From the NCBI RefSeq assembly GCF_003355155.1, contig NZ_CP031320.1, forward strand, positions 7,420,967-7,470,253: a DNA stretch of 49,287 bases, read 5' to 3'. The DNA comes from Streptomyces armeniacus. GTDB taxonomy: Bacteria; Actinomycetota; Actinomycetes; Streptomycetales; Streptomycetaceae. Below are positions 1 to 8,322 of the stretch, piece by piece. The translations under genes and the position numbers were made by a program. The notes under the pieces were generated by a model. The model was given only the letters and a program-made list of their open reading frames with translations. It searched no databases and was not told the origin of the DNA. Within the stretch, counting starts at the first letter, position 1. The number at the start of each line of letters is the position of its first letter.

Positions 1-29
1 GTGGGCTCGGAAATGTGTATAAGGGACAG
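1..29 (+). other. Nextera Read-2 adapter remnant (artificial)
   Basis: The first ten bases, GTGGGCTCGG, match the Illumina Nextera Read-2 transposase adapter. They are followed by AAATGTGTATAAGGGACAG, which differs at two positions from the 19-base Tn5 mosaic end AGATGTGTATAAGAGACAG. This is library DNA, not genome. It supplies a false GTG start to the first reading frame. Confidence 0.95.
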
Positions 30-75
30 GTGCAGTTCGAGTGGCGCGGCACCCGCCGCGCCACTCGAACTGCAC
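30..75. repeat. Perfect 21-bp inverted repeat, fold-back artefact
   Basis: Positions 30-50 are the exact reverse complement of 55-75, with a 4-base spacer at 51-54. The arm lies directly against the adapter, and the right arm is in frame with the downstream protein. The left arm is therefore most simply a fold-back copy made during library preparation. Trustworthy genome begins around 51-55. Confidence 0.8.
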
Positions 76-1614
76 AGCGGCCACAAGCTCGCCAAGCGGT
101 ACCGCCTGGAGGAGTGCGTCACCCGGCTGGACGGCTTCAGCAGCTGGCGTGCCGTCGACGAGAAGCTGCGCCGCGCGGTCGGCGTCCACGTGCTCCCCTC
201 CGACCATCCGCGCGCCCGCCCCGTCCTCGCCGCCGCGCGCTCGGCGGCGCTGCTCGGCGACCCCCGTTTCGTACAGGTCCTGGACGCCGTCGAGGACAGC
301 GACCTCGTCTACGTCGTCCACGAGTGGCTCCCCGACGCCACCCCGCTCACCGAAGTGCTCGCCGCCGCCCCGCTGCCCGCCCACGAGGCGTACCAGCTCG
401 TCTCCCAGCTCGCCCAGGCGCTGACCGCCGCGCACCGCGAGGGCCTGGCCCATCTGCGGCTCACGCCCGCGTCCGTCCTGCGCACCGGCTCCGGCCAGTA
501 CCGCATCCGCGGCCTCGCCGTGAGCGCCGCGCTGCGCGGCACCACCAGCGAGCACCCGCAGCGCGCCGACACGGAGGCGATCGGCGCCCTGCTGTACGCC
601 GCGCTCACCCAGCGCTGGCCGTACGAGCAGGACGCGTACGGCCTCCCCGGCGTCGGCAGCCTCGCCAAAGGCCCGCTCGTCGCCCCCGAGCAGGTGCGCG
701 CCGGCGTCCACCGCGGGCTGTCGGAGCTGGCGATGCGCGCCCTCGTCAACGACGGCGCCACGGCCTCCCGCCAGGAGCAGCCCTGCGCCACCCCCGACGA
801 GCTCCGTACGGCCGTCGCCGCCCTGCCCCGTATCCGCCCGCCGGAGTCCAGCTTCGTCGCGCCCCGCCCGTACCAGCGCACCACGCAGCAGCACGGTGTG
901 TACGCGCCCGGGCAGGGCGCCGGGGGCGGTGTTCCCGGTGTTCCCGGCGTTCCGGGCGGGCCTGGGGCGATGCCCCCGGCGGAGAAGCCGCCCACGCTGC
1001 CCGGACGCACCGGCAAGATCCTGAAGTGGGGCGTCTCCGCGCTGCTCATCGCCGCGCTCGGGCTGGGCAGCTGGCAGGTCGCCGACACCCTGATGAACGG
1101 CGACACACCCGCCGACAACGGCCCCGGGAACTCGGGCCAGGAGTCCGATCAGGAGCCGGTGGGCAACACCCCCATCAAGATCGTCGACGCCAAGGACTTC
1201 GACCCGGCGGGCGACGGCTCGGAGAACCCGGAGACCGTCCAGGACGCCTTCGACGGCGACCCCGACTCGTTCTGGTACACGCGGAACTACTACGGCCAGC
1301 CCGACTTCGGCAATCTCAAGCCCGGCGTCGGCCTGGTCCTGGACCTCGGCAAAGCCCAGCCCGTCGAGAGCGTGAAAGTCCGCTTCCAGGGCCAGACGTC
1401 CGCCGAACTGCTCGCCGCACCGCAGGGCACGACCACCATGCCGACCGCGTACAGCGGGTTCCGTAAGCTCACCGAGCACACCGGCCAGAGCCTCGGGTAC
1501 GAGGCCGAGAAGCCGGTCACCACGCGGTACGTTCTGGTGTGGCTCACAGAGCTCCCGCTGGCGACCGACGGGAACTACCGTGGCCGGATCACGGAGGTCA
1601 GCGTCTCCGGCTGA
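52..1614 (+). CDS. Membrane-anchored serine/threonine pseudokinase, 5' truncated
   Basis: This is the Streptomyces kinase-like protein normally encoded between murJ/mviN and sigM. An N-terminal protein-kinase fold covers roughly the first 270 residues. It lacks the catalytic HRD (HLR is seen in REGLAHLRLTP) and has no DFG, so it is probably a non-catalytic binding or scaffold domain. A Gly/Pro-rich linker follows, then one membrane segment (nt about 1018-1090). Last comes an extracellular galactose-binding/discoidin-like domain with the DPDSFWYTRNYYG region. In mycobacteria the equivalent pseudokinase is fused to MviN, so a role in peptidoglycan-precursor control is an inference from the family. 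The true start is missing because the window opens in adapter DNA. Everything before codon 52 is artificial. Confidence 0.85.
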   Translation, partial: PAAPLELHSGHKLAKRYRLEECVTRLDGFSSWRAVDEKLRRAVGVHVLPSDHPRARPVLAAARSAALLGDPRFVQVLDAVEDSDLVYVVHEWLPDATPLTEVLAAAPLPAHEAYQLVSQLAQALTAAHREGLAHLRLTPASVLRTGSGQYRIRGLAVSAALRGTTSEHPQRADTEAIGALLYAALTQRWPYEQDAYGLPGVGSLAKGPLVAPEQVRAGVHRGLSELAMRALVNDGATASRQEQPCATPDELRTAVAALPRIRPPESSFVAPRPYQRTTQQHGVYAPGQGAGGGVPGVPGVPGGPGAMPPAEKPPTLPGRTGKILKWGVSALLIAALGLGSWQVADTLMNGDTPADNGPGNSGQESDQEPVGNTPIKIVDAKDFDPAGDGSENPETVQDAFDGDPDSFWYTRNYYGQPDFGNLKPGVGLVLDLGKAQPVESVKVRFQGQTSAELLAAPQGTTTMPTAYSGFRKLTEHTGQSLGYEAEKPVTTRYVLVWLTELPLATDGNYRGRITEVSVSG

Positions 1615-1678
1615 CCGCCGTGCAGGGACCGCCGTGCGTTGACCGGCCGGCGGAGCAAGGGAAGGGGGTGGTGCCACG

Positions 1679-2410
1679 GTGACCGACGACGCTGCACGCG
1701 CCCCTGCCCCGGACGCCCCCGCACCGGACGACAGGGAGCTGCTGGCACGCCACGTCGCGGGGGACCCCGACGCGTTCGGCGAGATCGTACGGCGCCACCG
1801 CGACCGGCTGTGGGCAGTGGCCCTCCGCACGCTCGGGGACCGCGAAGAGGCCGCCGACGCCGTACAGGACGCGCTCATCTCGGCGTACCGCGCCGCGCAC
1901 ACCTTCCGCGGCCAGTCCGCCGTCACGACCTGGCTGCACCGCATCACCGTGAACGCCTGCCTCGACCGCGTCCGCAAGGCCGCCTCCCGGCGCACCTCGC
2001 CCACGGACGACACGGAGCGCCTGGAGCAGCTCCTCGATCCGCAGGAGTCCGCCTCCGCACCCGCCGAACGGCAGGACCTCAACCGGCAGCTCCTCGCCGC
2101 GCTCGCGCAGCTGCCGGCGGAGCAGCGCGCGGCCCTCGTCCTCGTCGACATGCAGGGCTATCCGGTCGCCGAGGCAGCCGCGGTCCTCGACACCGCGGTC
2201 GGCACGGTCAAGAGCCGCTGCGCCCGCGGGCGCGCCAGACTGCTCCCGCTGATCTCGCACCTGCGGCCGGACGGTTCCGTACGGGAGACTCCGCAGGCGG
2301 ACGACGGAGGGAACCCGAGCCCGGGGGCATCCGTCCCATCGTCGAGAAACATCCGGAAGGGTATCCGTGGGTCAGACGCAGTGAAGGGCGGAGGTGGCAC
2401 CGGCACATGA
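1679..2410 (+). CDS. sigM: ECF RNA polymerase sigma factor SigM
   Basis: A 243-aa group IV sigma factor. Region 2 is seen at about residues 30-100 (DAFGEIVRRHRDRLW, then TWLHRITVNACLDRVRK) and region 4 at about 140-195 (LPAEQRAALVLVDMQGYPVAEAA, then GTVKSRCARGRARL). The GTG start has a GAAGGGGGTGG ribosome site just upstream. The stop overlaps the next start as ATGA (2407-2410), so translation is coupled to the anti-sigma gene. Position between the pseudokinase and trxB matches the conserved actinobacterial order, which supports the name SigM. It presumably directs an envelope or redox stress regulon. The last ~45 residues are low-complexity. Confidence 0.92.
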   Translation: MTDDAARAPAPDAPAPDDRELLARHVAGDPDAFGEIVRRHRDRLWAVALRTLGDREEAADAVQDALISAYRAAHTFRGQSAVTTWLHRITVNACLDRVRKAASRRTSPTDDTERLEQLLDPQESASAPAERQDLNRQLLAALAQLPAEQRAALVLVDMQGYPVAEAAAVLDTAVGTVKSRCARGRARLLPLISHLRPDGSVRETPQADDGGNPSPGASVPSSRNIRKGIRGSDAVKGGGGTGT

Positions 2411-3504
2411 CATCCCCTCCTTTTCCGTCGGGCACGGACGAGCACCCGGAGGTCGCCGAGATCTCCGCGCTCGCCGAGGGCCAGCTGACCCCGGAACGGG
2501 GCGCGGCCGTACGCGCCCACCTCGCGGACTGCGCGCTGTGCACCGACGTACGGGCCTCGCTGGACGACATCCGCGGTCTGCTGGGCACCCTGCCGGGGCC
2601 GCCCCGTATGCCGGAGGACGTGGCGAGTCGCATCGACGCCGCGCTGGCGGCGGAGGCGCTGCTGAACGCGACGGCACCGGACGAGGACGCGGCGGACGCG
2701 GACGCGGGGGACCGGCGCCACACGGACGATGTTTCACGTGGAACCGAGCCCTCGGAGAGCGGGGACGCCGACCGGGGAACTCCGGCCGATGTTTCACGTG
2801 GAACCGAGCCCTTGGAGGACAACCCCCGAACCCCCGGCCGGGCAACCCCCGCCGTGCCCGAGGTTTCACGTGAAACCGGCGCCGGGCGGCGGGGAGGTGG
2901 GGGTGAGCGGCCCCCGGGGCGGTCGCACGCGGCCACCGGTCCCGGGCGGCGGCGTACGCCGCGCCGCTGGCGTACGGCGCTGCTCGCCACCGCCGGCGCG
3001 ATGGCCGCGCTCGGCCTCGGTGCGGTCATCGTCCAGGGGATCTCCGACCCGTCCTCCAACACCGCAGGCACCGCCGACCGCAGCACCTCCCGGGAGGCGC
3101 CGGAGAGTGGCCAGGACAGCGGCGACGGCGGTGACCGTGCCACCGACGCGCTCGGCAAGCGCGTACGGGCCCTCCTCGGCCAGGGCGACGGGGCCGGCAA
3201 GGAGCCCACCGCGCCGAAGGTCGAGACGAACCAGAGCCCCGGCGACGAGGACTCGCCCCTCCAGGGCGACGGAGCCACCTCCGTGCCCAGCTGCGTACGG
3301 GAGGGCATCGGGCGCGCCGAGGCGCCCCTCGCCGTCGATCCCGCCGCGCAGTACCGGGGCAGCACGGCGTATCTGGTGGTCCTGCCGCACGTCGGCGACT
3401 CCCGCTTCGTGGACGCGTACGTCGTCGACCCCGACTGTGTGGCCGCCTCCGCGGAGGGGCGGCCGGGCGAGGTGCTGACGAAGCGCACGTACGCGCGCGA
3501 CTGA
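2407..3504 (+). CDS. Transmembrane anti-sigma factor partner of SigM
   Basis: A 365-aa protein. The N-terminal zinc-finger-like anti-sigma domain shows H38, C42 and C45 (VRAHLADCALC). A disordered Asp/Gly/Thr-rich linker follows, with one membrane helix at about residues 190-211 and an extracytoplasmic C-terminal domain. The start is the ATG overlapping the sigM stop. The linker repeats the peptide VSRGTEP (109-115 and 129-135) and has VSRET (153-157). All three are direct translations of parS centromere sites inside the gene. Cytoplasmic sequestration of SigM across a membrane anchor is the usual family role and is inferred here. Confidence 0.85.
   Translation: MTSPPFPSGTDEHPEVAEISALAEGQLTPERGAAVRAHLADCALCTDVRASLDDIRGLLGTLPGPPRMPEDVASRIDAALAAEALLNATAPDEDAADADAGDRRHTDDVSRGTEPSESGDADRGTPADVSRGTEPLEDNPRTPGRATPAVPEVSRETGAGRRGGGGERPPGRSHAATGPGRRRTPRRWRTALLATAGAMAALGLGAVIVQGISDPSSNTAGTADRSTSREAPESGQDSGDGGDRATDALGKRVRALLGQGDGAGKEPTAPKVETNQSPGDEDSPLQGDGATSVPSCVREGIGRAEAPLAVDPAAQYRGSTAYLVVLPHVGDSRFVDAYVVDPDCVAASAEGRPGEVLTKRTYARD
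2731..2744. promoter_or_regulatory. parS site 1 (13/14 match)
   Basis: GTTTCACGTGGAAC, one mismatch from the ParB centromere consensus GTTTCACGTGAAAC. It lies inside the anti-sigma gene. Confidence 0.85.
2791..2804. promoter_or_regulatory. parS site 2 (13/14 match)
   Basis: GTTTCACGTGGAAC again, exactly 60 bp after site 1 and in the same flanking context, so it looks like a tandem duplication within the anti-sigma linker. Confidence 0.85.
2863..2876. promoter_or_regulatory. parS site 3 (perfect)
   Basis: GTTTCACGTGAAAC, a perfect palindromic ParB-binding site inside the anti-sigma gene, 72 bp after site 2. Confidence 0.95.
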
Positions 3505-3616
3505 CGGCGCGGCTGAACGTACGGACGGTGCGCTCCCCGTACACGGCCCCTCACGGCGGCGGACGGGCAGCGCCACGCATCCCCCTGGCGCTCGTCCGGG
3601 TGCGCTGTCGCGGGGC

Positions 3617-3643
3617 GGGAATGTCTGCCCCGTAGGATCCGTT
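3617..3643 (+). promoter_or_regulatory. SigR-type promoter of trxBA
   Basis: GGGAAT at 3617-3622 and GTT at 3641-3643 are separated by exactly 18 bases. This matches the thiol-oxidative-stress sigma R consensus GGGAAT-N18/19-GTT. It lies 60 bp upstream of trxB. In S. coelicolor the trxBA operon is a known SigR target. Confidence 0.85.
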
Positions 3644-3702
3644 GGGTGGGGTGAAAGCCTCGCCAGAACCAGACACGCAGCCGGCAGACAAGGAAGGCTC
3701 CT

Positions 3703-4692
3703 GTGAGCGACGTCCGTAACGTGATCATCATCGGTTCGGGGCCCGCGGGCTACACCGCCGCGCTTTACACCGCCCGCGCGTCGCTGAAGCCCCTGGTCTT
3801 CGAGGGCTCGGTCACCGCGGGTGGCGCGCTCATGAACACCACCGAGGTGGAGAACTACCCCGGTTTCCGCGACGGCATCCTCGGCCCTGACCTGATGGAC
3901 CAGATGCGCGCCCAGGCAGAGCGCTTCGGAGCGGAGCTCGTCGCCGACGATGTCACCGCCGTCGACCTCTCCGGGGAGATCAAGACCGTCACCGACTCCG
4001 TCGGGACCGTGCACCGCGCCCGTACGGTGATCGTCTCCACCGGCTCCCAGCACCGCAAGCTGAATCTGCCGCGTGAGGACGAGCTGTCCGGCCGCGGGGT
4101 GTCGTACTGCGCCACGTGCGACGGCTTCTTCTTCCGCGACCAGGACATCGCCGTGGTCGGCGGTGGCGACACCGCGATGGAGGAGGCGACCTTCCTCTCC
4201 CGGTTCGCCAAGTCCGTCACGATCGTCCACCGCCGGGACGCTCTGCGCGCCTCGAAGGCGATGCAGGAGCGTGCCTTCGCCGACCCGAAGATCGGTTTCG
4301 CGTGGAACAGCGAGGTCGCTGAGATCCACGACAAGGACGGGAAGCTGTCCGCTCTGACGCTGCGCGACACGCAGACGGGAGAGACCTCCGAGCTGGCGGT
4401 CACCGGCCTGTTCGTGGCGATCGGGCACGACCCGCGCACCGAACTCTTCGAGGGCGTCCTCGAGTTCGACGAGGAGGGGTACCTCACCGTCGACTCCCCC
4501 TCGACCCGTACGAAGATCCCCGGCGTCTTCGCGGCCGGCGACGTCGTCGACCACACCTACCGGCAGGCCATCACCGCCGCAGGCACCGGCTGTGCCGCCG
4601 CGCTGGACGCCGAGCGCTATCTCGCCGCCCTGACCGACGGTACGTCTTCGCCCGAGGCGCTGCCCGAGCCCGAGAAGGCCGCGGCCGTCTGA
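3703..4692 (+). CDS. trxB: Thioredoxin reductase (NADPH)
   Basis: A 329-aa FAD/NADPH flavoenzyme that reduces thioredoxin in the cytoplasm. The N-terminal FAD fingerprint is GSGPAGY (11-17). The redox-active disulfide is C136-A-T-C139. The NADPH fold carries [12 protein letters not shown], and the C-terminal FAD contact is the VFAAGDVVD region. The GTG start at 3703 is chosen for the AGGAAGG ribosome site at 3691-3697. trxA follows 44 bp downstream, so the two form the disulfide-reducing operon under the SigR-type promoter. Confidence 0.97.
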   Translation: MSDVRNVIIIGSGPAGYTAALYTARASLKPLVFEGSVTAGGALMNTTEVENYPGFRDGILGPDLMDQMRAQAERFGAELVADDVTAVDLSGEIKTVTDSVGTVHRARTVIVSTGSQHRKLNLPREDELSGRGVSYCATCDGFFFRDQDIAVVGGGDTAMEEATFLSRFAKSVTIVHRRDALRASKAMQERAFADPKIGFAWNSEVAEIHDKDGKLSALTLRDTQTGETSELAVTGLFVAIGHDPRTELFEGVLEFDEEGYLTVDSPSTRTKIPGVFAAGDVVDHTYRQAITAAGTGCAAALDAERYLAALTDGTSSPEALPEPEKAAAV

Positions 4693-4736
4693 CCCGGCCG
4701 CCGCCGCTTCATCCACACAGAAAGAGGAGATCAATC

Positions 4737-5066
4737 ATGGCCGGTGCCACCGTGACCGCGACCGACGCCACCTTCGACGAGGTCGTCCTGAAGAGCGACA
4801 AGCCCGTGCTGGTCGACTTCTGGGCGGCCTGGTGCGGCCCTTGCCGTCAGATCGCGCCGTCGCTCGAGGCCATCGCCGAGGAGCACAGCGACGCGCTGAC
4901 GGTCGTCAAGCTCAACATCGACGAGAACCCCGCCGTGGCCGCCAAGTACGGGATCATGTCCATCCCGACGATGAACGTCTACAAGGGCGGCGAGGTCGTC
5001 AAGACCATCGTCGGCGCGAAGCCGAAGGCCGCCATCGAGCGCGACCTGTCGGACTTCATCGGCTGA
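4737..5066 (+). CDS. trxA: Thioredoxin
   Basis: A 109-aa thioredoxin with the canonical WCGPC active site (W32, C33, C36) and the cis-Pro SIPT motif. Start ATG has a strong AGAGGAGA ribosome site at 4724-4730. It serves as general cytoplasmic disulfide reductant, regenerated by the adjacent TrxB. Full length for the family. The operon ends at the hairpin just after a parS site. Confidence 0.98.
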   Translation: MAGATVTATDATFDEVVLKSDKPVLVDFWAAWCGPCRQIAPSLEAIAEEHSDALTVVKLNIDENPAVAAKYGIMSIPTMNVYKGGEVVKTIVGAKPKAAIERDLSDFIG

Positions 5067-5068
5067 CT

Positions 5069-5082
5069 GTTTCACGTGAAAC
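5069..5082. promoter_or_regulatory. parS site 4 (perfect)
   Basis: GTTTCACGTGAAAC begins three bases after the trxA stop. It is the only one of the seven sites lying between genes at the end of the trx operon, and it overlaps the foot of the trxA terminator stem. Confidence 0.95.
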
Positions 5083-5112
5083 GGGACCCGCCCTCGGGGG
5101 TGGGTCCCGTTT
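5079..5112 (+). terminator. trxBA terminator hairpin
   Basis: AAACGGGACCC (5079-5089) pairs perfectly with GGGTCCCGTTT (5102-5112) around a 12-base loop. The strong stem has only a short T run. It could terminate trxBA. Confidence 0.8.
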
Positions 5113-5217
5113 CCCGTGCTCCGGGCGCGGTCCGTCGGCAGCACATCGGCTGCCCGTACGTGGCGCCCGAGCGCAGGCCGTACGTGGTGCCCGTACGGAA
5201 GCGCCCGCCCCTGGGTG

Positions 5218-5841
5218 TCACAGCGGCCGGAGCGCCGGCTCCTTCTGCACCGCGCCGAGCAGCTGGTCCAGCGCCCGCTCGACGTCTTCCTTCCAGGAGA
5301 CCGTCGAGCGCAGGTCCAGCCGCAGTCTCGGATACGCGTGGTGCGGCCGTACGGTCTTGAAGCCCACCGCCAGCAGGTGCTCGGCCGGGAGCACGCACGC
5401 CGGCTCCTTCCACCGCGCGTCTCCGAACGCCTCGATGGCCTTGAAGCCGCGTCGCAGCACGTCCTTGGCGACGGTCTGTACGATCACGCGCCCCAGCCCT
5501 TGGCCCTGGAAGCCCGGCATCAGCCAGGCGGTCATCAGCTGCACCGCGTCCGGGGACACGGGGCTGGTGGGGAAGTTCACGGAGCGCGGCACATAGGCGG
5601 GCGGCGCGTACAGCACGAAGCCGACCGGCACCTCGTCGACGTAGACGACCCGTCCGCACGAGCCCCACTCCAGCAGCACCGCCGAGATCCAGGCTTCCTT
5701 CTCCAGATCCGGACGGCCCGTCTTGACGGCGGCCTCGCCGTTGACCGGGTCCAGCTCCCAGAAGACGCACCCCCGGCAACGCTTGGGCAGATCCGGGAGG
5801 TTGTCCAGAGTGAGCGGAACAAGCTGACGCCCCATGGACAC
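5218..5841 (-). CDS. GNAT-family N-acetyltransferase
   Basis: A 207-aa protein conserved between trxA and parB in Streptomyces. The GNAT acetyl-CoA region is visible as TAWLMPGFQGQGLGRVIVQ (motif A, Q/GxGxG/A type). The N-terminal CRGCVFWE stretch has two cysteines and is typical of this syntenic family. The substrate is unknown. Starts GTG at 5841 or ATG at 5835 are both possible. The start codons lie inside a 13-bp inverted repeat. Confidence 0.8.
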   Translation of the reverse strand: MSMGRQLVPLTLDNLPDLPKRCRGCVFWELDPVNGEAAVKTGRPDLEKEAWISAVLLEWGSCGRVVYVDEVPVGFVLYAPPAYVPRSVNFPTSPVSPDAVQLMTAWLMPGFQGQGLGRVIVQTVAKDVLRRGFKAIEAFGDARWKEPACVLPAEHLLAVGFKTVRPHHAYPRLRLDLRSTVSWKEDVERALDQLLGAVQKEPALRPL

Positions 5842-5860
5842 ATCGTATCCATGGGGCGTC
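5826..5860. repeat. Perfect 13-bp inverted repeat between parB and GNAT gene
   Basis: GACGCCCCATGGA (5826-5838) pairs perfectly with TCCATGGGGCGTC (5848-5860) around a 9-base spacer. It lies a dozen bases past the parB stop and covers the GNAT start codons. It could act as parB terminator, attenuator, or a protein operator. Confidence 0.75.
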
Positions 5861-5871
5861 CGGTCCTCGCG

Positions 5872-7080
5872 CTATTCCTCGGCGCCGTCCCCGTCGTCGT
5901 CTCCGGCCCCGTCCTGCTCCGCGCCCTGTTCCGCCTCGGCCGCCTCAGCCGACAGCTGCTGCTCGAAGACGCGGCCCTCGCCCGGCGCCAGCTGGCCCAG
6001 GATCCGGTCCAGATCCTCTATCGAGGCGAACTCGACGACGAGCTTCCCCTTCTTCTGGCCCAGATCGACCTTCACCCGCGTCTCGAAGCGGTCCGACAGC
6101 CGGCCCGCCAGCTGATCGAGTGCCGGGGACACGCGCTTGCCCGCCCGCGGCCCCTTCGGCTTCGGCGTGCTCTTCGGGCCGGAGTTCAGGAGTGTCACGA
6201 TCTCCTCGACCGCCCGTACGGACAGCCCCTCCGCGACGATGCGGTGCGCGAGGCGGTCCTGCTCCTCGCCGTCCTCCACCGACAGCAGCGCCCGCGCGTG
6301 CCCGGCCGACAGCACTCCGGCGGCGACCCGCCGCTGCACCGAGGGAGAGAGGCGCAGCAGCCGCAGCGTGTTGGACACCTGCGGACGGGACCGTCCAATG
6401 CGGTCGGCCAGCTGGTCGTGCGTGCAGTTGAAGTCCTTCAGCAGCTGGTCGTACGCCGCCGCCTCCTCCAACGGGTTCAGCTGCGCCCGGTGCAGGTTCT
6501 CCAGCAGCGCATCCAGGAGGAGCTTCTCGTCGTCCGTGGCCCGTACGATCGCCGGGATCGCGTCCAGTCCGGCCTCACGGCAGGCGCGCCAGCGCCGCTC
6601 GCCCATGATCAGCTCGTAGCGGCCCGGCGCCAACTGCCGTACCACGACCGGCTGGAGGAGCCCGACCTCCTTGATGGAGGCGACCAGCTCGGCGAGCGCG
6701 TCCTCGTCGAACACCTCGCGCGGCTGCCGCGGGTTGGGCGTGATCGAGTCGAGCGGCAGCTCCGCGAAGTGCGCGCCCGGCTCGCTCTCCGCGAGCACCT
6801 CGGGATCCGGTCGCGCCCCGTCGGACGACGGCGCGTCCGGCTCGCGGCCCGGCTGCGCCGCCGCGGTTTCACGTGAAACGCCGTTCGAGGCACCGCTGTC
6901 CGGCAGCGTGGTGACCTTGGCCGCCGCCACGCCCCGCTCCGGTGTCAGCACCGGCACCGACGACGGCGAGGTGGAGGCCCGCCCATTCGCGGCGCCGGCG
7001 TCGGCGTCGTCCGACGACTTCGGTGCGGCAGGGATCAGTGCACCGAGCCCTCGGCCCAGCCCCCTACGTCGATCGCTCAC
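5872..7080 (-). CDS. parB: Chromosome-partitioning protein ParB (CTPase clamp)
   Basis: A 402-aa ParB that binds parS, closes as a CTP-dependent DNA clamp and organises the origin. The order is: N-terminal box [14 protein letters not shown] for ParA contact; a ~90-residue disordered linker; the CTP-binding N domain with GERRWRA (160-166) and [17 protein letters not shown]; the parS-recognising helix-turn-helix [21 protein letters not shown]; and a C-terminal dimerisation domain with an acidic tail. The linker contains VSRET (68-72), which is the translation of a perfect parS site. The GTG start overlaps the parA stop (GTGA, 7077-7080). Confidence 0.97.
   Translation of the reverse strand: MSDRRRGLGRGLGALIPAAPKSSDDADAGAANGRASTSPSSVPVLTPERGVAAAKVTTLPDSGASNGVSRETAAAQPGREPDAPSSDGARPDPEVLAESEPGAHFAELPLDSITPNPRQPREVFDEDALAELVASIKEVGLLQPVVVRQLAPGRYELIMGERRWRACREAGLDAIPAIVRATDDEKLLLDALLENLHRAQLNPLEEAAAYDQLLKDFNCTHDQLADRIGRSRPQVSNTLRLLRLSPSVQRRVAAGVLSAGHARALLSVEDGEEQDRLAHRIVAEGLSVRAVEEIVTLLNSGPKSTPKPKGPRAGKRVSPALDQLAGRLSDRFETRVKVDLGQKKGKLVVEFASIEDLDRILGQLAPGEGRVFEQQLSAEAAEAEQGAEQDGAGDDDGDGAEE
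6866..6879. promoter_or_regulatory. parS site 5 (perfect, inside parB)
   Basis: GTTTCACGTGAAAC, in the coding region for the ParB linker, read there as V-S-R-E-T. Confidence 0.95.
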
Positions 7081-8171
7081 TGATTCCCCTCCGCCAGGCT
7101 CTGCTGCTGTTGCTGTTCCGGCTGTGCGTTCGGGTCGCGCAGCGCGATCTCACGGGCCGCCTCCAGATAGGAGAGCGAGCCGCTGGAACCAGGATCGTAA
7201 GTCAGCACCGTCTGGCCGTAACTAGGGGCCTCCGAGATGCGGACCGAACGCGGGATGTTCGTCCGCAGCACCTCGCCGCCGAAGTGGCTGCGGACCTCCT
7301 CCGCCACCTGCGACGCCAGCCGCGTACGGCCGTCGTACATGGTGAGGATGATCGTCGAGACACGGAGCTCGCGGTTGAGATGGCCGCGGACCAGATCGAC
7401 GTTCCGCAGCAGCTGACCCAGACCCTCCAGCGCGTAGTACTCGCACTGGATCGGGATCAGCACCTCCGCGCCCGCGACAAGGGCGTTGACGGTGAGAAGG
7501 CCGAGGGAGGGCGGGCAGTCGATCAGGATGTAGTCCAGCGGCTGCTCGTACGCCTCGATCGCCCGCTGCAGTCGGCTCTCTCTGGCGACCAGCGACACCA
7601 GCTCGATCTCCGCACCGGCGAGATCGATCGTGGCGGGGGCACAGAACAGCCCTTCCACATCCGGCACCGGCTGGACGACCTCCGCCAGCGGCTTGCTCTC
7701 CACCAGCACGTCGTAGATCGACGGGACCTCGGAGTGGTGGTCGATGCCCAGCGCCGTGGACGCGTTGCCCTGCGGGTCGAGGTCGACCACGAGGACACGG
7801 GCGCCGTGCAGCGCCAGCGACGCCGCAAGGTTGACGGTGGTGGTGGTCTTGCCCACGCCGCCCTTCTGGTTGGCGACGACCATCACACGGGTCCGCTCGG
7901 GCCTGGGAAGCCCTTCGCCGGCCTGATGCATCGCCTCCACGACCTGCTGAGCGGCTCTGCCGACGGGTTGCGGCGTCTGACCGGCAGGCGTCGGCGCCTC
8001 CCCGGCAAAGCTGGGGGCAGCGTCCATCGGAGATGGCGTTTCACGTGAAACGTCCGTGGACTCGGTACGGGGACCGGGGACCGGATCGGCCATCGGCCCC
8101 GCGAAGTTGGCGTCGGACCGCAACGGTTCACTCTCCTCGGCAAGACCTTCTCGAGGTTCAAAGCCTGCCAT
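7077..8171 (-). CDS. parA: Chromosome-partitioning ATPase ParA
   Basis: A 364-aa ParA/Soj ATPase with the deviant Walker A KGGVGKTT at about residues 103-110, preceded by VVANQ. Switch regions are LDPQGNAST and [16 protein letters not shown]. It polymerises with ATP on DNA to position ParB-origin complexes, notably during sporulation. A ~95-residue disordered N-terminal extension contains VSRET (41-45) from a parS site. ATG at 8171 is chosen; the frame stays open upstream to 8348 but that stretch looks non-coding. It forms an operon with parB. A C-terminal poly-Gln run (QQQQQ) is present. Confidence 0.95.
   Translation of the reverse strand: MAGFEPREGLAEESEPLRSDANFAGPMADPVPGPRTESTDVSRETPSPMDAAPSFAGEAPTPAGQTPQPVGRAAQQVVEAMHQAGEGLPRPERTRVMVVANQKGGVGKTTTTVNLAASLALHGARVLVVDLDPQGNASTALGIDHHSEVPSIYDVLVESKPLAEVVQPVPDVEGLFCAPATIDLAGAEIELVSLVARESRLQRAIEAYEQPLDYILIDCPPSLGLLTVNALVAGAEVLIPIQCEYYALEGLGQLLRNVDLVRGHLNRELRVSTIILTMYDGRTRLASQVAEEVRSHFGGEVLRTNIPRSVRISEAPSYGQTVLTYDPGSSGSLSYLEAAREIALRDPNAQPEQQQQQSLAEGNQ
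8038..8051. promoter_or_regulatory. parS site 6 (perfect, inside parA)
   Basis: GTTTCACGTGAAAC within the 5' part of parA, read as V-S-R-E-T in the disordered N-terminal extension. Confidence 0.95.
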
Positions 8172-8308
8172 GCTTTCGGGGTCGCGAACCAGCGAGCCCC
8201 TCTTCCCTGTGGATGAATCCACCTCAGAAGGCGATTCTCGGTGAGTACGGTCGCGCGGAGCGGCAGCCGCACGTCCGCGGCTGATGATTCCATGCAGGAG
8301 AGAGCGTC

Positions 8309-8322
8309 GTTTCACGTGAAAC
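8309..8322. promoter_or_regulatory. parS site 7 (perfect)
   Basis: GTTTCACGTGAAAC upstream of parA, about 140 bp before its start codon. The last of seven sites in a 5.6-kb cluster. Confidence 0.95.

Noticed and set aside
2208..3731. Long minus-strand frame antisense to the anti-sigma gene
   Set aside because: High GC gives long open frames on the wrong strand. Residue composition is Arg/Ser/Pro-rich and no domain is seen.
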